Origin: Terriglobales bacterium
Lineage (GTDB): Bacteria; Acidobacteriota; Terriglobia; Terriglobales; Acidobacteriaceae
Reading direction: 5' to 3'
DNA length: 64,000 nt
Assembly (NCBI GenBank): GCA_025936825.1
Contig: JAICSO010000001.1
Span: 124,001-188,000 of the forward strand
The notes under the pieces are model-generated. The model was not told the DNA's origin. It saw only the letters and a program-made list of their open reading frames with translations, and ran no database searches. The position numbers were made by a program, and so were the translations under genes. This document shows, in pieces, positions 11,134-19,899 of the stretch. Numbering within the stretch: position 1 is the stretch's first letter; the number at the start of each line of letters is the position of its first letter.

Positions 11134-12699
11134 TCACCACGTGTAGTGCGCGGTATAGGTTACGGTCTTCTCTCCTGAAGCAGGAATACGAACACGGAAC
11201 TCCGCCGTACGGCTGTCCGTCTTCACAAATTCGTCGGATTTCTGCATGATCTGCCAGTTTAAACACCGATACAGATGTTCAACCGCCCGCACCTCGACCG
11301 CCTCTTTCTTGTGGTTCCGAAGCTTGATCTCAAACGTTTCATCAATGATCCGTTTGCTGGTGTCGATGCGGTAATCCGTCTGGCGCCGTTCGCCAACAAT
11401 GTCAAAAGCATTCCCCGTAAAGATGCGCAGGGTCTCATCGGTCGGCGTGTGCCTGATCTCGTTCTCGCCGATGAACTCCAAGGCGCCGTCAGAGTCGCGA
11501 CGATAAAAACGTACTCGCCCTTTGGGAATCGGCATGCCGAGGTGGTTACCTTTGGAGTTCTTGATTTCCTGCATCACCCAAATTTCCGTGTTCATCTCGG
11601 TACCGTACTCGCGGTTGTTGCGAATTTGCTCGTACCCCCAGTACTGATACTGCTGCGGAAACTTGGCACCGTCATACACATAAATACGATCCGCTTTGAC
11701 GTTGGCGGCGCGAATGAACTCGACCTGCTTGGTTTCGCGGTCGTGCAGGGTGACCGGGCGCGGCAGGGTGTAGAGGTGGTATTCGTCGAAGGCTTGCTCG
11801 CGAACCTGCGGCGGCCCCACCGCGTCACGCGATTCCATCGCGAGACCATTCACCTGATAAGCCAATAAAGGGCTACCCGGCTGCAGTTTATTCACCTCTC
11901 CTGCCATGAGCTTGATCTGCGCTTCGTCAAACATCTTCCCGGACTGGTTGTCCATCGTGACCCAGCCGGTGATGTCGAGAGTGTCGCCGGTTTCCGGCGC
12001 GACAGCGTTGTAATCAGCAACCCAGGTCATTCCGCCGGTGACATAACTCAGCTCAGCTGGAATCTTGCCCGCCGAGTCGGAATGCAGCAGCCAGTCGATG
12101 GTCGGCTTCAGCAGCGAGTCATTCATCAGACTAGGAAAAATCGGCCTGCCGGGAAGACCGAACTGAATTTGCCCGTCAACTTCAACGATTGGCGAGCCGT
12201 TGCCGGAATCGTAGTTCGCGACCGCCATTTGCTGGTACTGATACTGCGCTCCATAGCGTTGGAACGCGTTGTAATGAGGCACGTAGCCGCTGCGGATGAT
12301 CTTGGCCTTGATGATCTGGGGCTTGCCGTCTCGGGTGACTTCGAATTCAAGATCCTTGCCCTCGTAGGCTGCAAGCAGCCGCGCCTCAGTGACCGGATCA
12401 TTGCGATAGTTCTGCTCCAGGATGCGCAGGCTGTGCACCCCGCTCGGATCACGGAGAATAACGGAATCGGGCTCCAGGTGCGCGGTGGTATCGGCAAACT
12501 GGATTCGGTTCGATCCGACCTGCAAGTTGAGATCGATGGGTTGGCGCACCACCGCAAAGTTCTGGTTGTAGATCGTCAGAGCAAGGCCGGAAGGTCCGGT
12601 TGCGGCCGCCTCTGCCCTCGCGGCGTGGATTCTCGCAACGGCTGCAACGGCGATCAACGAAAGCGCGACCAACGGAACTGCAATCAACCTTTTTCGCAT
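11134..12699 (-). CDS. DUF4139 domain-containing exported protein
   Basis: A 521-residue protein with a signal peptide (residues 1-30) and then the beta-rich DUF4139 pattern: 'GLALTIYNQNFAVVRQPIDL' near the N-terminus, 'GGMTWVADYNAVAP' and 'GWVTMDNQSGKMFDEAQI' in the middle and 'RNHKKEAVEVRAVEHL' near the end. The biochemical function of the family is not known. It is convergent with the preceding gene, with 17 bases between the stops. Confidence 0.85.
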   Translation of the reverse strand: MRKRLIAVPLVALSLIAVAAVARIHAARAEAAATGPSGLALTIYNQNFAVVRQPIDLNLQVGSNRIQFADTTAHLEPDSVILRDPSGVHSLRILEQNYRNDPVTEARLLAAYEGKDLEFEVTRDGKPQIIKAKIIRSGYVPHYNAFQRYGAQYQYQQMAVANYDSGNGSPIVEVDGQIQFGLPGRPIFPSLMNDSLLKPTIDWLLHSDSAGKIPAELSYVTGGMTWVADYNAVAPETGDTLDITGWVTMDNQSGKMFDEAQIKLMAGEVNKLQPGSPLLAYQVNGLAMESRDAVGPPQVREQAFDEYHLYTLPRPVTLHDRETKQVEFIRAANVKADRIYVYDGAKFPQQYQYWGYEQIRNNREYGTEMNTEIWVMQEIKNSKGNHLGMPIPKGRVRFYRRDSDGALEFIGENEIRHTPTDETLRIFTGNAFDIVGERRQTDYRIDTSKRIIDETFEIKLRNHKKEAVEVRAVEHLYRCLNWQIMQKSDEFVKTDSRTAEFRVRIPASGEKTVTYTAHYTW

Positions 12700-12820
12700 G
12701 TGTTCTCCCCTTCGGTGTAGATGGACAGTGATTTGGCGGGTTCGTACCTCAAGATAAGAACGTTCGAGCAGGTACTTAGTTGCACAGTTCGGTAGTGATT
12801 TGTGGCTAAAATAGGGGCAA

Positions 12821-13234
12821 ATGGCCGCCCATCAGGAACTCGATCCCATCCGCGAGCTGCTCTCGCGGGCCAAGACTATTGCCGTGGTTGGGCTCTCGAA
12901 CAATCCGTGGCGCGCTAGCCACGGCGTTTCCGCGTACATGCAGGCGCAGGGATACAAGATCATTCCGGTGAATCCTACGATTACAGAGGCGCTGGGCGAG
13001 ACCGCATATCCATCCCTGCCGGATGTGCCTGAGAAGATCGACATTGTGAACATCTTCCGCCGGTCGGAGTACGTGGAGGCCATTGTCGACCAGGCTATCC
13101 AGCGCAAAATTCCTGCAGTCTGGATGCAGGAAGAAGTCATCAACGAAGCCGCCGCTGCCAAAGCGCGCAAGGCCGGGATGTTTGTAGCCATGGATCTGTG
13201 CATCCTGAAGGAACATCGCGCGCGATTTGGGTGA
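12821..13234 (+). CDS. CoA-binding domain protein
   Basis: A 137-residue single-domain CoA-binding protein of the YccU/succinyl-CoA-ligase-like Rossmann family. 'IAVVGLSNNPWRASHGVSAYM' contains the nucleotide-binding loop, and 'NPTITEALGETAYPSLPDVPE', 'VNIFRRSEYV' and 'VWMQEEVINEAAA' are the other family blocks. Full-length for the family. The physiological role of these proteins is unknown. Followed by a repeat region. Confidence 0.88.
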   Translation: MAAHQELDPIRELLSRAKTIAVVGLSNNPWRASHGVSAYMQAQGYKIIPVNPTITEALGETAYPSLPDVPEKIDIVNIFRRSEYVEAIVDQAIQRKIPAVWMQEEVINEAAAAKARKAGMFVAMDLCILKEHRARFG

Positions 13235-13252
13235 ACGCAAAACAGAAGACCC

Positions 13253-13523
13253 GACCACAGAGGACACCCATTCGACTCCTTCGCACGCTCAGTCGCTCAG
13301 GGCAAGCAGCGGCGCACAGAGGAACGCCACAGAGGAAGAGCTGCAGTTGAATTTGCCTTGCGGAAGCTACTTGTTTGCTTTGTCGTTGAAGCGCTCTGTT
13401 CTTAAATCCGGTCGACAGTCGCGGAGGCTGCCCCGTCGGGTACACAGTGAAATGGTCTAACTACTGTCCTGTGTTCCTCTGTGGCGTTCCTCTGTGCACC
13501 TCGATGTCCTCTGTGGTGAAGGT
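13253..13523. repeat. Inverted CCACAGAGGACAC repeat overlapping the dedA 3' end
   Basis: The left arm has CCACAGAGGACACC (13254-13268) and GCACAGAGGAACGCCACAGAGG (13313-13335) split by a CTTCGCACGCTCAGTCGCTCAGG insert. The right arm (13467-13520) is its inverse: CTGTGTTCCTCTGTGG, CGTTCCTCTGTGC, TCCTCTGTGGTG. The right arm is also the 3' end of the dedA coding sequence. Confidence 0.8.
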
Positions 13524-14174
13524 TTTTCCTCTTTCCGCCGCGTTGTCGACCTCCACGGCCGTCTGGCTTCGACGTCGCCGCAATTTGCGCAAAAGTAACC
13601 AGGCCGCAAGTGCTACTACCGCCGCGATCAATATCCAATGGAAGTGGTGGCTGAAGAAGATCCGCAGCGTGTGAACGACACCCGGCCCGAACCTCACCAC
13701 CAGAATGCCGAGAAGCAGGAAACGTACAGTTCGGCCGAGGAATATCGCGAGGAGGAAATGACTGATGCTCATCTCCGCGACCGCCGCTCCAAGAGCAAAG
13801 ATCTTAAACGGCGTAGGTGGGGGAAGCATGGCCGGAAACATCAGGCTCCAGAACGGATGCCGCTCGAACGCGGAATGAAGCTTTTCAAAGCGCTCTGCTG
13901 AAACCCGCTTGCGAAGCAGTTCTTCGCCTCCTTTGTATCCGATTGCGTAAATGACGAGACTGCCCAGCGACGATCCGGATGCCGCCATTAGGACGTACAG
14001 GAGAAGACGTGCGTGATTTTGGGCGATGTAGCCGCCTACCACCACATCGAGGGGAAGTCCCACGGCGGCACTATCCAGCGCGGCAATCGCGAATACCCCC
14101 CAGGATCCCAAGGGCTGCAGAATGGCCCAGAGGAACGCCGTGTATTTCGCCAGGATGTGCTGGATGGTCTTCAT
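13461..14174 (-). CDS. DedA family membrane protein
   Basis: A 237-residue DedA/SNARE-associated family protein with about five hydrophobic helices; DedA proteins are implicated in lipid flipping and membrane homeostasis. 'LDSAAVGLPLDVVVGGYIA' and 'ERHPFWSLMFPAMLPPPTPFK' are the two re-entrant blocks typical of the family. The last 20 or so residues ('TFTTEDIEVHRGTPQRNTG') are not DedA-like: they are a translation of the CCACAGAGG repeat, so the original stop was probably overwritten or read through by the element. Confidence 0.88.
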   Translation of the reverse strand: MKTIQHILAKYTAFLWAILQPLGSWGVFAIAALDSAAVGLPLDVVVGGYIAQNHARLLLYVLMAASGSSLGSLVIYAIGYKGGEELLRKRVSAERFEKLHSAFERHPFWSLMFPAMLPPPTPFKIFALGAAVAEMSISHFLLAIFLGRTVRFLLLGILVVRFGPGVVHTLRIFFSHHFHWILIAAVVALAAWLLLRKLRRRRSQTAVEVDNAAERGKTFTTEDIEVHRGTPQRNTGQ

Positions 14175-14189
14175 TTAAGAATCAATTCA

Positions 14190-14320
14190 CCACAGGGGTG
14201 CAGGGACATAGAGATTGAATCATTGAATCATCGGATCATTGAATCATGGCAGGGCTCTGACACACCGTGAGCTACATTTGGATCACCGCGAATCCCGGGC
14301 GTCTTACTGATTCAATGTCT
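14190..14320. repeat. Mixed repeat: CACCACAGGGG word and ATTGAATCATTG array
   Basis: CACCACAGGGGTGCAGGGAC (14188-14207) is followed by an ATTGAATCATTGAATCATCGG array (14214-14247); a short inverted word, TGATTCAATGTCTC, lies at 14308-14321. It separates dedA from mogA. Confidence 0.7.
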
Positions 14321-14395
14321 CTAGGATTTAACCCCTAGCAGCTTACCGTTTTGGTTTTGGGCTTCTCTCTGCCCCCTGCGCCTTTGTGGTGAGCT

Positions 14396-14902
14396 CTAGT
14401 TCGTCATGTGCTCCGTTTTTCCCGCCAGAATTTGGATGGCATGCGGCAACACATCGATTACTGCTTCCAGCGACTCGACCGCACCCGTCGGACTTCCTGG
14501 AAGGTTCAGCACCACGGATGCGGCGCATATTCCGCAAACGCCGCGGCTGAGCACTGCAAACGGAGTCTTTTTCTCCCCTTCACGCCGCATGCGTTCCGAA
14601 ATGCCGTCGAGCATGCGTCCACAAACAGTGCGAGTTGCTTCCGGCGTGACATCGCGGGTGGAAATTCCCGTCCCTCCGGTGGTGACCACCAGCCGCGCCC
14701 TGCGAGAGAGCTCGACGATTGCCTTCATGATTGCAGCGTGCTCATCTGGGACCACTCGCGTCTCGATGATCGCGAAGTGATGTTGCTGGAGCGCCTTGAC
14801 GACCGCCGGGCCAGAGAGATCATTGCGTTCGCCGCGCGCGCACGAGTCGCTCACCGTGAGAACCGAGGCGCGGAACGCCTCAGGAATCGAGGAGGACGTC
14901 AT
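14396..14902 (-). CDS. MogA/MoaB family molybdopterin adenylyltransferase
   Basis: A 168-residue protein that activates molybdopterin by adenylation before metal insertion. 'VVTTGGTGISTRDVTPEAT' is the family signature (GGTG, then the Asp/Thr pair) and 'VLNLPGSPTGAVESL' the conserved C-terminal block. An upstream ATG would add 14 basic residues, but AGGAGG lies just before the ATG at 14902, so that start is chosen. It overlaps the 3' end of the response regulator gene by 23 bases and is the last gene of the moeA-moaC-regulator-mogA operon. Confidence 0.9.
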   Translation of the reverse strand: MTSSSIPEAFRASVLTVSDSCARGERNDLSGPAVVKALQQHHFAIIETRVVPDEHAAIMKAIVELSRRARLVVTTGGTGISTRDVTPEATRTVCGRMLDGISERMRREGEKKTPFAVLSRGVCGICAASVVLNLPGSPTGAVESLEAVIDVLPHAIQILAGKTEHMTN

Positions 14903-15650
14903 CTTCCTCCTCTGTTTGTCCACCCTGGTCGCGCTTCTCCTCATCGAGCAGGCGCAAGCCTTCCATGAGGAGGCCCTGGGTGTTCAGAGTGGTGGTCTGC
15001 TGCTTGGTCTTGCCCTCAAAATTGATCTGGAAATTCCCGCCAGTCCACTTCAGCACCTTGAATACGGCAGCATCACCGTTCAGTGAACCGTAGGTCGCGT
15101 GCGGAACCTGGCCTTCGCTGAAGTACATCTCGCACTTATCACCATCCTTGGTCAGCGTGAGCAGGCAGCTCTTGCGGCCCATCTCGAGGGATTGCACCAG
15201 GTCAATGACGTTCATTTGCGCGAGGCTGCCGCGCACAATGCCGTCGCCGGATGATGACTTCGACATCTTTTCGAGCGCAATGCGATCGATAATTCGCTTA
15301 ATGCGCTGCGTGGCTTCGCGAAGGAAGAATGGCTTTTCGACATAGTCGTCAGCGGTGTGGTCTTGAATGGAGAGCTTTTCCGAAATGTCGGATTTCGTTG
15401 CCAGCAGGATGACGGAAATCCCTGACGTAGTTGAGCGGCTGCGGAGTTTGTCGACCAGCTGGCGACCATCCATGCCCGGCATGCGGAAGTCGCTGACAAG
15501 GAGATCTGGAGTGTCTTCGACGGCTTTAAGCAAAGCGTCCGCGCCATCGCCGGCGGTGCTCACGCGCGCGAGAGGCGCGATGGCATCGCGCAACATCGCC
15601 AGCACCATCGGGTTGTCGTCCACTAACAAAACTTTGACGTCGCTATGCAT
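14880..15650 (-). CDS. Response regulator with C-terminal PATAN/DUF4388 domain
   Basis: A 256-residue two-domain protein. Residues 1-125 are a receiver with the acidic pair in 'LLVDDNPMV', the phospho-acceptor Asp in 'DLLVSDFRMPGMDG' and the Lys in 'VEKPFF'. Residues about 140-235 are a PATAN-like (DUF4388) domain: 'GSLAQMNVIDLVQSLEMGRKS', then 'MYFSEGQVPHATYG'. PATAN domains mediate protein contacts in bacterial signalling and motility. There is no DNA-binding or kinase domain nearby. It is embedded in the molybdenum cofactor operon, 38 bases after moaC and overlapping mogA. Confidence 0.88.
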   Translation of the reverse strand: MHSDVKVLLVDDNPMVLAMLRDAIAPLARVSTAGDGADALLKAVEDTPDLLVSDFRMPGMDGRQLVDKLRSRSTTSGISVILLATKSDISEKLSIQDHTADDYVEKPFFLREATQRIKRIIDRIALEKMSKSSSGDGIVRGSLAQMNVIDLVQSLEMGRKSCLLTLTKDGDKCEMYFSEGQVPHATYGSLNGDAAVFKVLKWTGGNFQINFEGKTKQQTTTLNTQGLLMEGLRLLDEEKRDQGGQTEEEDDVLLDS

Positions 15651-15683
15651 ATCAGGTTACAGGCTTCAGGTTTCAGGCGTCAG
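15651..15683. repeat. TTCAGGTTTCAGG word array
   Basis: CAGGTTACAGGCTTCAGG and further words fill the 38-base gap between moaC and the response regulator gene. Confidence 0.6.
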
Positions 15684-15688
15684 AAAAG

Positions 15689-16159
15689 CTACTTCTTGCG
15701 AATGTAGTCGCCACTCTTTCCACCTGACTTACGCTGAAGTACCACTTCGCGAATCTCGATACCCTTGTCGACCGCTTTGCACATGTCGTAGACAGTCAGG
15801 GCCGCAACGCTGGCGGCAACCAAGGCTTCCATTTCCACCCCGGTTTCTGCTGTCGTACGGACACGCGAGGAGATCGCAATTCCATTCTCGCACTCGCGCA
15901 ATTCGACATCAACGTGCGACAGCGGCAGGGGATGACACAGAGGTATCAGTTCCGCAGTTTTCTTGGCGGCCATGATCCCGGCCAAGCGCGCCGTTTCCAG
16001 CGGGTCCCCCTTTGGGTTCGACGCGAGCGATCGCATTACATCAGAACTCATGGCCACAAAGGCGCTGGCCTCCGCCTGGCGCGCAGTTCGATTCTTGGCG
16101 GAAACATCCACCATGCGGGCGCGACCGGAATCGTCGTAGTGGGAAAGCTTGCGGGCCAC
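15689..16159 (-). CDS. moaC: Cyclic pyranopterin monophosphate synthase
   Basis: A 156-residue MoaC, which with MoaA converts GTP to cyclic pyranopterin monophosphate in the first stage of molybdenum cofactor synthesis. '[16 protein letters not shown]' and '[18 protein letters not shown]' are the diagnostic blocks, and '[19 protein letters not shown]' and 'KAVDKGIEI' form the active-site helix region. Full-length. It lies 41 bases after moeA and 38 bases before the response regulator on the same strand. No moaA is in the window. Confidence 0.95.
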   Translation of the reverse strand: MARKLSHYDDSGRARMVDVSAKNRTARQAEASAFVAMSSDVMRSLASNPKGDPLETARLAGIMAAKKTAELIPLCHPLPLSHVDVELRECENGIAISSRVRTTAETGVEMEALVAASVAALTVYDMCKAVDKGIEIREVVLQRKSGGKSGDYIRKK

Positions 16160-16200
16160 GATGAACCTTCATCTTAGCAGTGGAGAGTGCGTCGAACCTG

Positions 16201-17460
16201 TTACCGAAGCAGCACCGGGACCCATTCTCCGGCTTCGATCTGTTCGCGATCGGGCGGAATTACCAGGTAGCAGTTGGACCGTGCGACCGAGGCAATATCG
16301 CCCGAACCTTGCCAGCGCGTGAGCTCGACTTCCGCATTCTCGAACTCGCCTGAGAGCTGCGCGGGCAGGAAGCGCTTTAAGCCCGTTTTGGTCTGGACTC
16401 GAGTTTTGAGTTTTGCGTGAATAAAACGCAGTGGCGCGGGAGTGAGTCCGGCGAGCGCCTGGATGCAGACCTTGGCAAAGATTTCGAAGGTCACCATGGT
16501 GGAAACCGGGTTTCCGGGGAGACCGAAGAAGTATTTGTGGTTCACACCGTTTTGGCGGACAGGAACGTCCGCCCCACACGGAACGCGCCCGAAAACGATG
16601 GGCTTGCCAGGCTGGATCTTAGCGCCGGTGAAGAAGAACTCGGCCTTCAGTGCCGCGAGTTCCTGCTCCACCAGGTCGTATTTGCCCATGGAGACGCCGC
16701 CCGCGATCAGGAGGAGATCGCAATCGAATGCCTCCGCGAGCAGTTCGCGCAACCGGGCGGGCTCGTCGGGAGCAATAGGCAGGATCACCGGTTCGCCTCC
16801 GGCTGCGTGAACCTGGGCGGCAAGAGAGTAGGAATTCGAATTTCGGATCTGATGAGGAGCGGGAGGAACATCGATATCAACGACTTCATCTCCCGTGGAA
16901 AGTATGGCCACTTTCGGCTTCTCGTAAACGAGTACTCTTGAACGTCCCACTGCCGCTGCGACGCCAATTGCGGCGTAGTCGAGCCGTGTTCCTGCCTGGA
17001 GTAACAAGTCACGCTTGCGGCCCTCTGCACCCGCAGGCACGATGTTCTCGCCTTCCGAAACACTTTTCGTGATCTCGAGGCGATCATCGTTGTGCGACGT
17101 GTGTTCAATCATGAGCACCGCGTCGGCACCTTCGGGAACAGGCGCGCCGGTCATGATCGCGATTGCCTGGCCGGTGCCGAGCGAAAGCTCGCCTATCGCA
17201 CTTCCAGCCTTCATTTCGCCGATGATTCTCAACTGCGCGGGGACTGTCTGAACATTCGCGGCTTTGACCGCATAGCCATCACGAGTCGCTCGCGGAAACG
17301 GCGGAATGTTTCTGTCGGCGTGTATTGGCTCAGCGAGTACCCGATCGACAGCATCGAGGAGGGAGAGCAACTCGCGCCCGCGCGGCCGCAAAGTCTTGGC
17401 GTGCTCCTCGACCAGGTGGCGAGCAGCTTCGAAAGTGAGTATCTCGGGAGAAGAAGACAT
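16201..17460 (-). CDS. moeA: Molybdopterin molybdenumtransferase
   Basis: A 419-residue MoeA, which inserts molybdate into adenylated molybdopterin. Family blocks include 'PPFPRATRDGYAVKA', 'IMTGAPVPEGADAVLMIEH', 'ILSTGDEVVDID', 'IAGGVSMGKYDLV' and 'FGLPGNPVSTMV'. The frame extends 14 codons further upstream, but that stretch is the translated GGTTTCAAGG repeat; the ATG at 17460 ('MSSSPEILTF') starts the MoeA-like sequence. First gene of the moeA-moaC-regulator-mogA operon. Confidence 0.94.
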   Translation of the reverse strand: MSSSPEILTFEAARHLVEEHAKTLRPRGRELLSLLDAVDRVLAEPIHADRNIPPFPRATRDGYAVKAANVQTVPAQLRIIGEMKAGSAIGELSLGTGQAIAIMTGAPVPEGADAVLMIEHTSHNDDRLEITKSVSEGENIVPAGAEGRKRDLLLQAGTRLDYAAIGVAAAVGRSRVLVYEKPKVAILSTGDEVVDIDVPPAPHQIRNSNSYSLAAQVHAAGGEPVILPIAPDEPARLRELLAEAFDCDLLLIAGGVSMGKYDLVEQELAALKAEFFFTGAKIQPGKPIVFGRVPCGADVPVRQNGVNHKYFFGLPGNPVSTMVTFEIFAKVCIQALAGLTPAPLRFIHAKLKTRVQTKTGLKRFLPAQLSGEFENAEVELTRWQGSGDIASVARSNCYLVIPPDREQIEAGEWVPVLLR

Positions 17461-17469
17461 TTTGGAATA

Positions 17470-17576
17470 AGGTTCAAGGTCAGAAGGTTTCGAAGGTTTC
17501 AATACTGCGGACCGAGAAACCTCGAAACGTTCGAAACCTTGAAACCTTTGAACCTGACGCCTAGCGCCTGAAACTT
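17470..17576. repeat. Inverted repeat of GGTTTCAAGGTTTCGAAGG words
   Basis: GGTTCAAGGTCAGAAGG words (17470-17501) are answered by inverted words (17515-17574: AGAAACCTCGAAACG, CGAAACCTTGAAACC, CCTAGCGCCTGAAAC). It occupies the whole gap between the DUF1080 gene and moeA and touches the stop codon of the former. Confidence 0.75.
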
Positions 17577-18246
17577 ACTTCTTCAGCATTTTCACCGCGA
17601 CTTCCTTGAAGAACACGATGTCATTATCGCTGTGGTTTTGAAGGCCGATGTAACCTTCGTTGGGACGCGGCCCGCGCTGTGGCTCGAAGTTTTCCTTGCG
17701 CTCAGGAACGGGATCTCCTTCTTTGTAGTCGACCACCTTGGTTCCGTTCAGGACGACGATCGTCCGTGGTCCGTCCATTGTGATTTCCATGGTGTTCCAC
17801 TCAGGACCCGGCTTGCCCATATCGGGAACCAGCGGCTTGGTGAGCGAATACAACATCCCGGTTGAATGGCGATTGTCCTCACCAAAAGGCTCGGGATGGT
17901 TCAGAATCTGGACTTCGTACCCATAATGCACGGGCATCCACTCTTCGCGCGGCTCGATGGGAATTCGGATAAATACACCGGAGTTGTCGTCCTTATCGCG
18001 CATCTTGAAGACAACCCGAAGGGTACAGTCGCCCAGCTTGCCGCCCGTCCAATAGAGCAGTCCCATTCCGCCATGGGTCTGAATCAGCCCGTCTTCGACC
18101 GTCATGTATCCCGGGCCGACATGTTTCCAGCCAGTCAGGTCTTTGCCGTCGAAAAGCTGTTTCCATTCATCAGTTTGAGCGTAGGTAGCAGAGGGAACGA
18201 GCAAGGCAAGCAACAGGAGAGCGAAACGGACCATAGGAGACCTCAA
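17575..18246 (-). CDS. DUF1080 (3-keto-disaccharide hydrolase-like) exported protein
   Basis: A 223-residue protein with a signal peptide (residues 1-23, 'LLLLALLVPSATYAQ') and a DUF1080 domain, a concanavalin-like beta sandwich found in carbohydrate-processing proteins of Acidobacteria, Planctomycetes and Verrucomicrobia. 'WKQLFDGKDLTGWKHVG' starts the domain, and 'DNSGVFIRIP', 'YGYEVQILNH' and 'GYIGLQNHSDNDIVFF' are later blocks. Some family members cleave 3-keto-glycosides; no oxidoreductase partner is adjacent, so the substrate is unknown. Transcribed towards moeA but separated from it by a repeat. Confidence 0.88.
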   Translation of the reverse strand: MRSPMVRFALLLLALLVPSATYAQTDEWKQLFDGKDLTGWKHVGPGYMTVEDGLIQTHGGMGLLYWTGGKLGDCTLRVVFKMRDKDDNSGVFIRIPIEPREEWMPVHYGYEVQILNHPEPFGEDNRHSTGMLYSLTKPLVPDMGKPGPEWNTMEITMDGPRTIVVLNGTKVVDYKEGDPVPERKENFEPQRGPRPNEGYIGLQNHSDNDIVFFKEVAVKMLKK

Positions 18247-18370
18247 AAGCCGTCATCTTACACCAAAGCAGAACAGGTTACCGGCGATGCACCGAAGTTC
18301 CAGAGATTCGCATCAAAACGGATATAATTCGACTATCCGGCTGCCTGTAGCCGCGCAAACCTGGAGTCCG

Positions 18371-19582
18371 ATGTCCAACAAAATTAAAGCAACTATTCTC
18401 GTCGCCTCGGCAGGCGTTTTGCTGTTCACGCTGCTCGGCGGCGTCACCGGCGTCCGTGCTTCCAACGATGGCGCTTACAAGCAGATGGAAGTCTATAGCG
18501 AGGTGCTCTCGCGAGTGCGGGGCGAATATGTGGAGGAGCCGAACCTGCCCGCTGTGACTGATGGCGCACTGCACGGCCTGCTTGAGTCGCTCGACTCCAA
18601 CTCGAGCTATCTGAATGCCGAGCAGTACAAGGAGTACAAGAGCCGGAAGACGGGCGCTAAGGGCGATATTGGGGCAGCAATCTCGAAGCGTTTTGGTTAC
18701 GCCTCGGTGGTCGCTGTGATTCCGGGAAGCCCGGCCGATAAAGCTGGACTACAGGACACGGACATCCTCGAAGCTATTGAAGGCAAGTCGACACGCGAGA
18801 TGTCGTTAGCCGAAATTCACAGTATGCTTTCGGGCGAGCCCGGGTCCAACGTGAATCTTTCCGTGGTCCGTGCACGCCGGGCCGAGCCGCAGAAGGTTGT
18901 GGTCACGCGTGACATCGTGAACATTCCCGCCGTCCAGGACAAGATGCTGCAGGACAACATCGGGGAAGTTCGGATTGACGCTTTGACGAAGGGCAAGTCC
19001 CAGGAAGTCGCCAGCAAGGTAAAGGCGTTACAGCGTGAAGGCGCAAAAAAGCTGATCCTCGACCTGCGCGATTGCGCGGAAGGCGATGAGGCAGAAGGTA
19101 TCGCGACAGCAAATCTGTTCCTGAATCATGGGACGATCACCTATCTGCAAGGCCAAAAGTATCCTCGCGAAGCCTACAACGCCGATCCTTCGAAGGCGAT
19201 TACTACGCTTCCGCTAGTGGTGCTGGTGAACAAAGGTACTTCCGGAGCAGCGGAGATCGTTGCCGCTGCGGTTCTGGAGAATGCTCGCGGTGACGTAGTC
19301 GGCGACAAAACGTTCGGCGACGGTTCGGTGCAAAAGCTGATCGAATTGCCTGACGGCGGCGCACTCATCCTGTCAATTGCGAAGTACTACTCACCTCAAG
19401 GCAAGGCCATTCAGGATTCAGCCGTTACGCCCAACATCGTCGTGGCTGACGTCGGCGACGATGCCCCGGTTCCCGACGAAGACGAGAATGCGCAACCCTC
19501 GGACGTCGAAAAGAAAGCAGCGCCGGAGAAGGATGAGCAACTGCAGAAGGCAATCGACGTGTTGAAGAACCGGCAGAGCTAA
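18371..19582 (+). CDS. S41 family C-terminal processing protease
   Basis: A 403-residue periplasmic Ctp-type protease. An N-terminal membrane/signal segment ('ATILVASAGVLLFTLLGG') is followed by a helical N domain, a PDZ domain (about residues 100-180, 'ASVVAVIPGSPADKAGLQDTD') and the S41 catalytic domain with Ser in 'NKGTSGAAEIVAAA' and Lys in 'GDKTFGDGSV'. A longer frame from 18287 exists, but the ATG at 18371 directly precedes the hydrophobic segment. The tail is acidic and low complexity. A strong terminator follows. The penicillin-binding protein gene downstream suggests envelope maturation as context. Confidence 0.92.
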   Translation: MSNKIKATILVASAGVLLFTLLGGVTGVRASNDGAYKQMEVYSEVLSRVRGEYVEEPNLPAVTDGALHGLLESLDSNSSYLNAEQYKEYKSRKTGAKGDIGAAISKRFGYASVVAVIPGSPADKAGLQDTDILEAIEGKSTREMSLAEIHSMLSGEPGSNVNLSVVRARRAEPQKVVVTRDIVNIPAVQDKMLQDNIGEVRIDALTKGKSQEVASKVKALQREGAKKLILDLRDCAEGDEAEGIATANLFLNHGTITYLQGQKYPREAYNADPSKAITTLPLVVLVNKGTSGAAEIVAAAVLENARGDVVGDKTFGDGSVQKLIELPDGGALILSIAKYYSPQGKAIQDSAVTPNIVVADVGDDAPVPDEDENAQPSDVEKKAAPEKDEQLQKAIDVLKNRQS

Positions 19583-19601
19583 GTCAATTCGGTGGAACTC
19601 C

Positions 19602-19632
19602 AATCGCGTGCTTCGGCACGCGATTTTGTTTT
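19602..19632 (+). terminator. Rho-independent terminator after S41 protease gene
   Basis: AATCGCGTGC (19602-19611), loop TTCG, GCACGCGATT (19616-19625), then TTGTTTT: a perfect 10-bp stem with a UUCG-type tetraloop. Confidence 0.95.
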
Positions 19633-19687
19633 AGGCAAGGATCTTCAGCTTTGAGATCTTCTCCCCTGCTTACGGTTTCGAACCTGG

Positions 19688-19852
19688 AACCGCAAAGATC
19701 GCGAAGTACGCGAAGGAACCGCTCCAGTGAACTCGTGAAGAACGATCTCCAGTAGTACTTGCCTCGATTTTTCGTCCTGGTCGGTCGGAAGAACGCGATC
19801 GCTCGAAGGCTCCTGGCCTTTTCTTTGCGTTCTTTGCGTACTTTGCGGTTAG
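19688..19852. repeat. Inverted AACCGCAAAGA(A)CGC repeat
   Basis: AACCGCAAAGATCGCGAAG (19688-19706) and following words are inverted at 19821-19852 (TTCTTTGCGTTCTTTGCG, TACTTTGCGGTT). It lies between the terminator and the penicillin-binding protein gene; nothing else is seen in this 317-base gap. Confidence 0.75.
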
Positions 19853-19899
19853 TTCTTTTCGGTGGGCTGCTATCCTAGCAGCAAGCGGTATTTCCCTTC

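Noticed and set aside
11275-11868. 197-codon plus-strand frame
   Set aside because: Antisense shadow of the DUF4139 gene with no family features.
12082-12720. 212-codon plus-strand frame
   Set aside because: Fully inside the DUF4139 gene on the other strand, which has clear domain sequence and a signal peptide.
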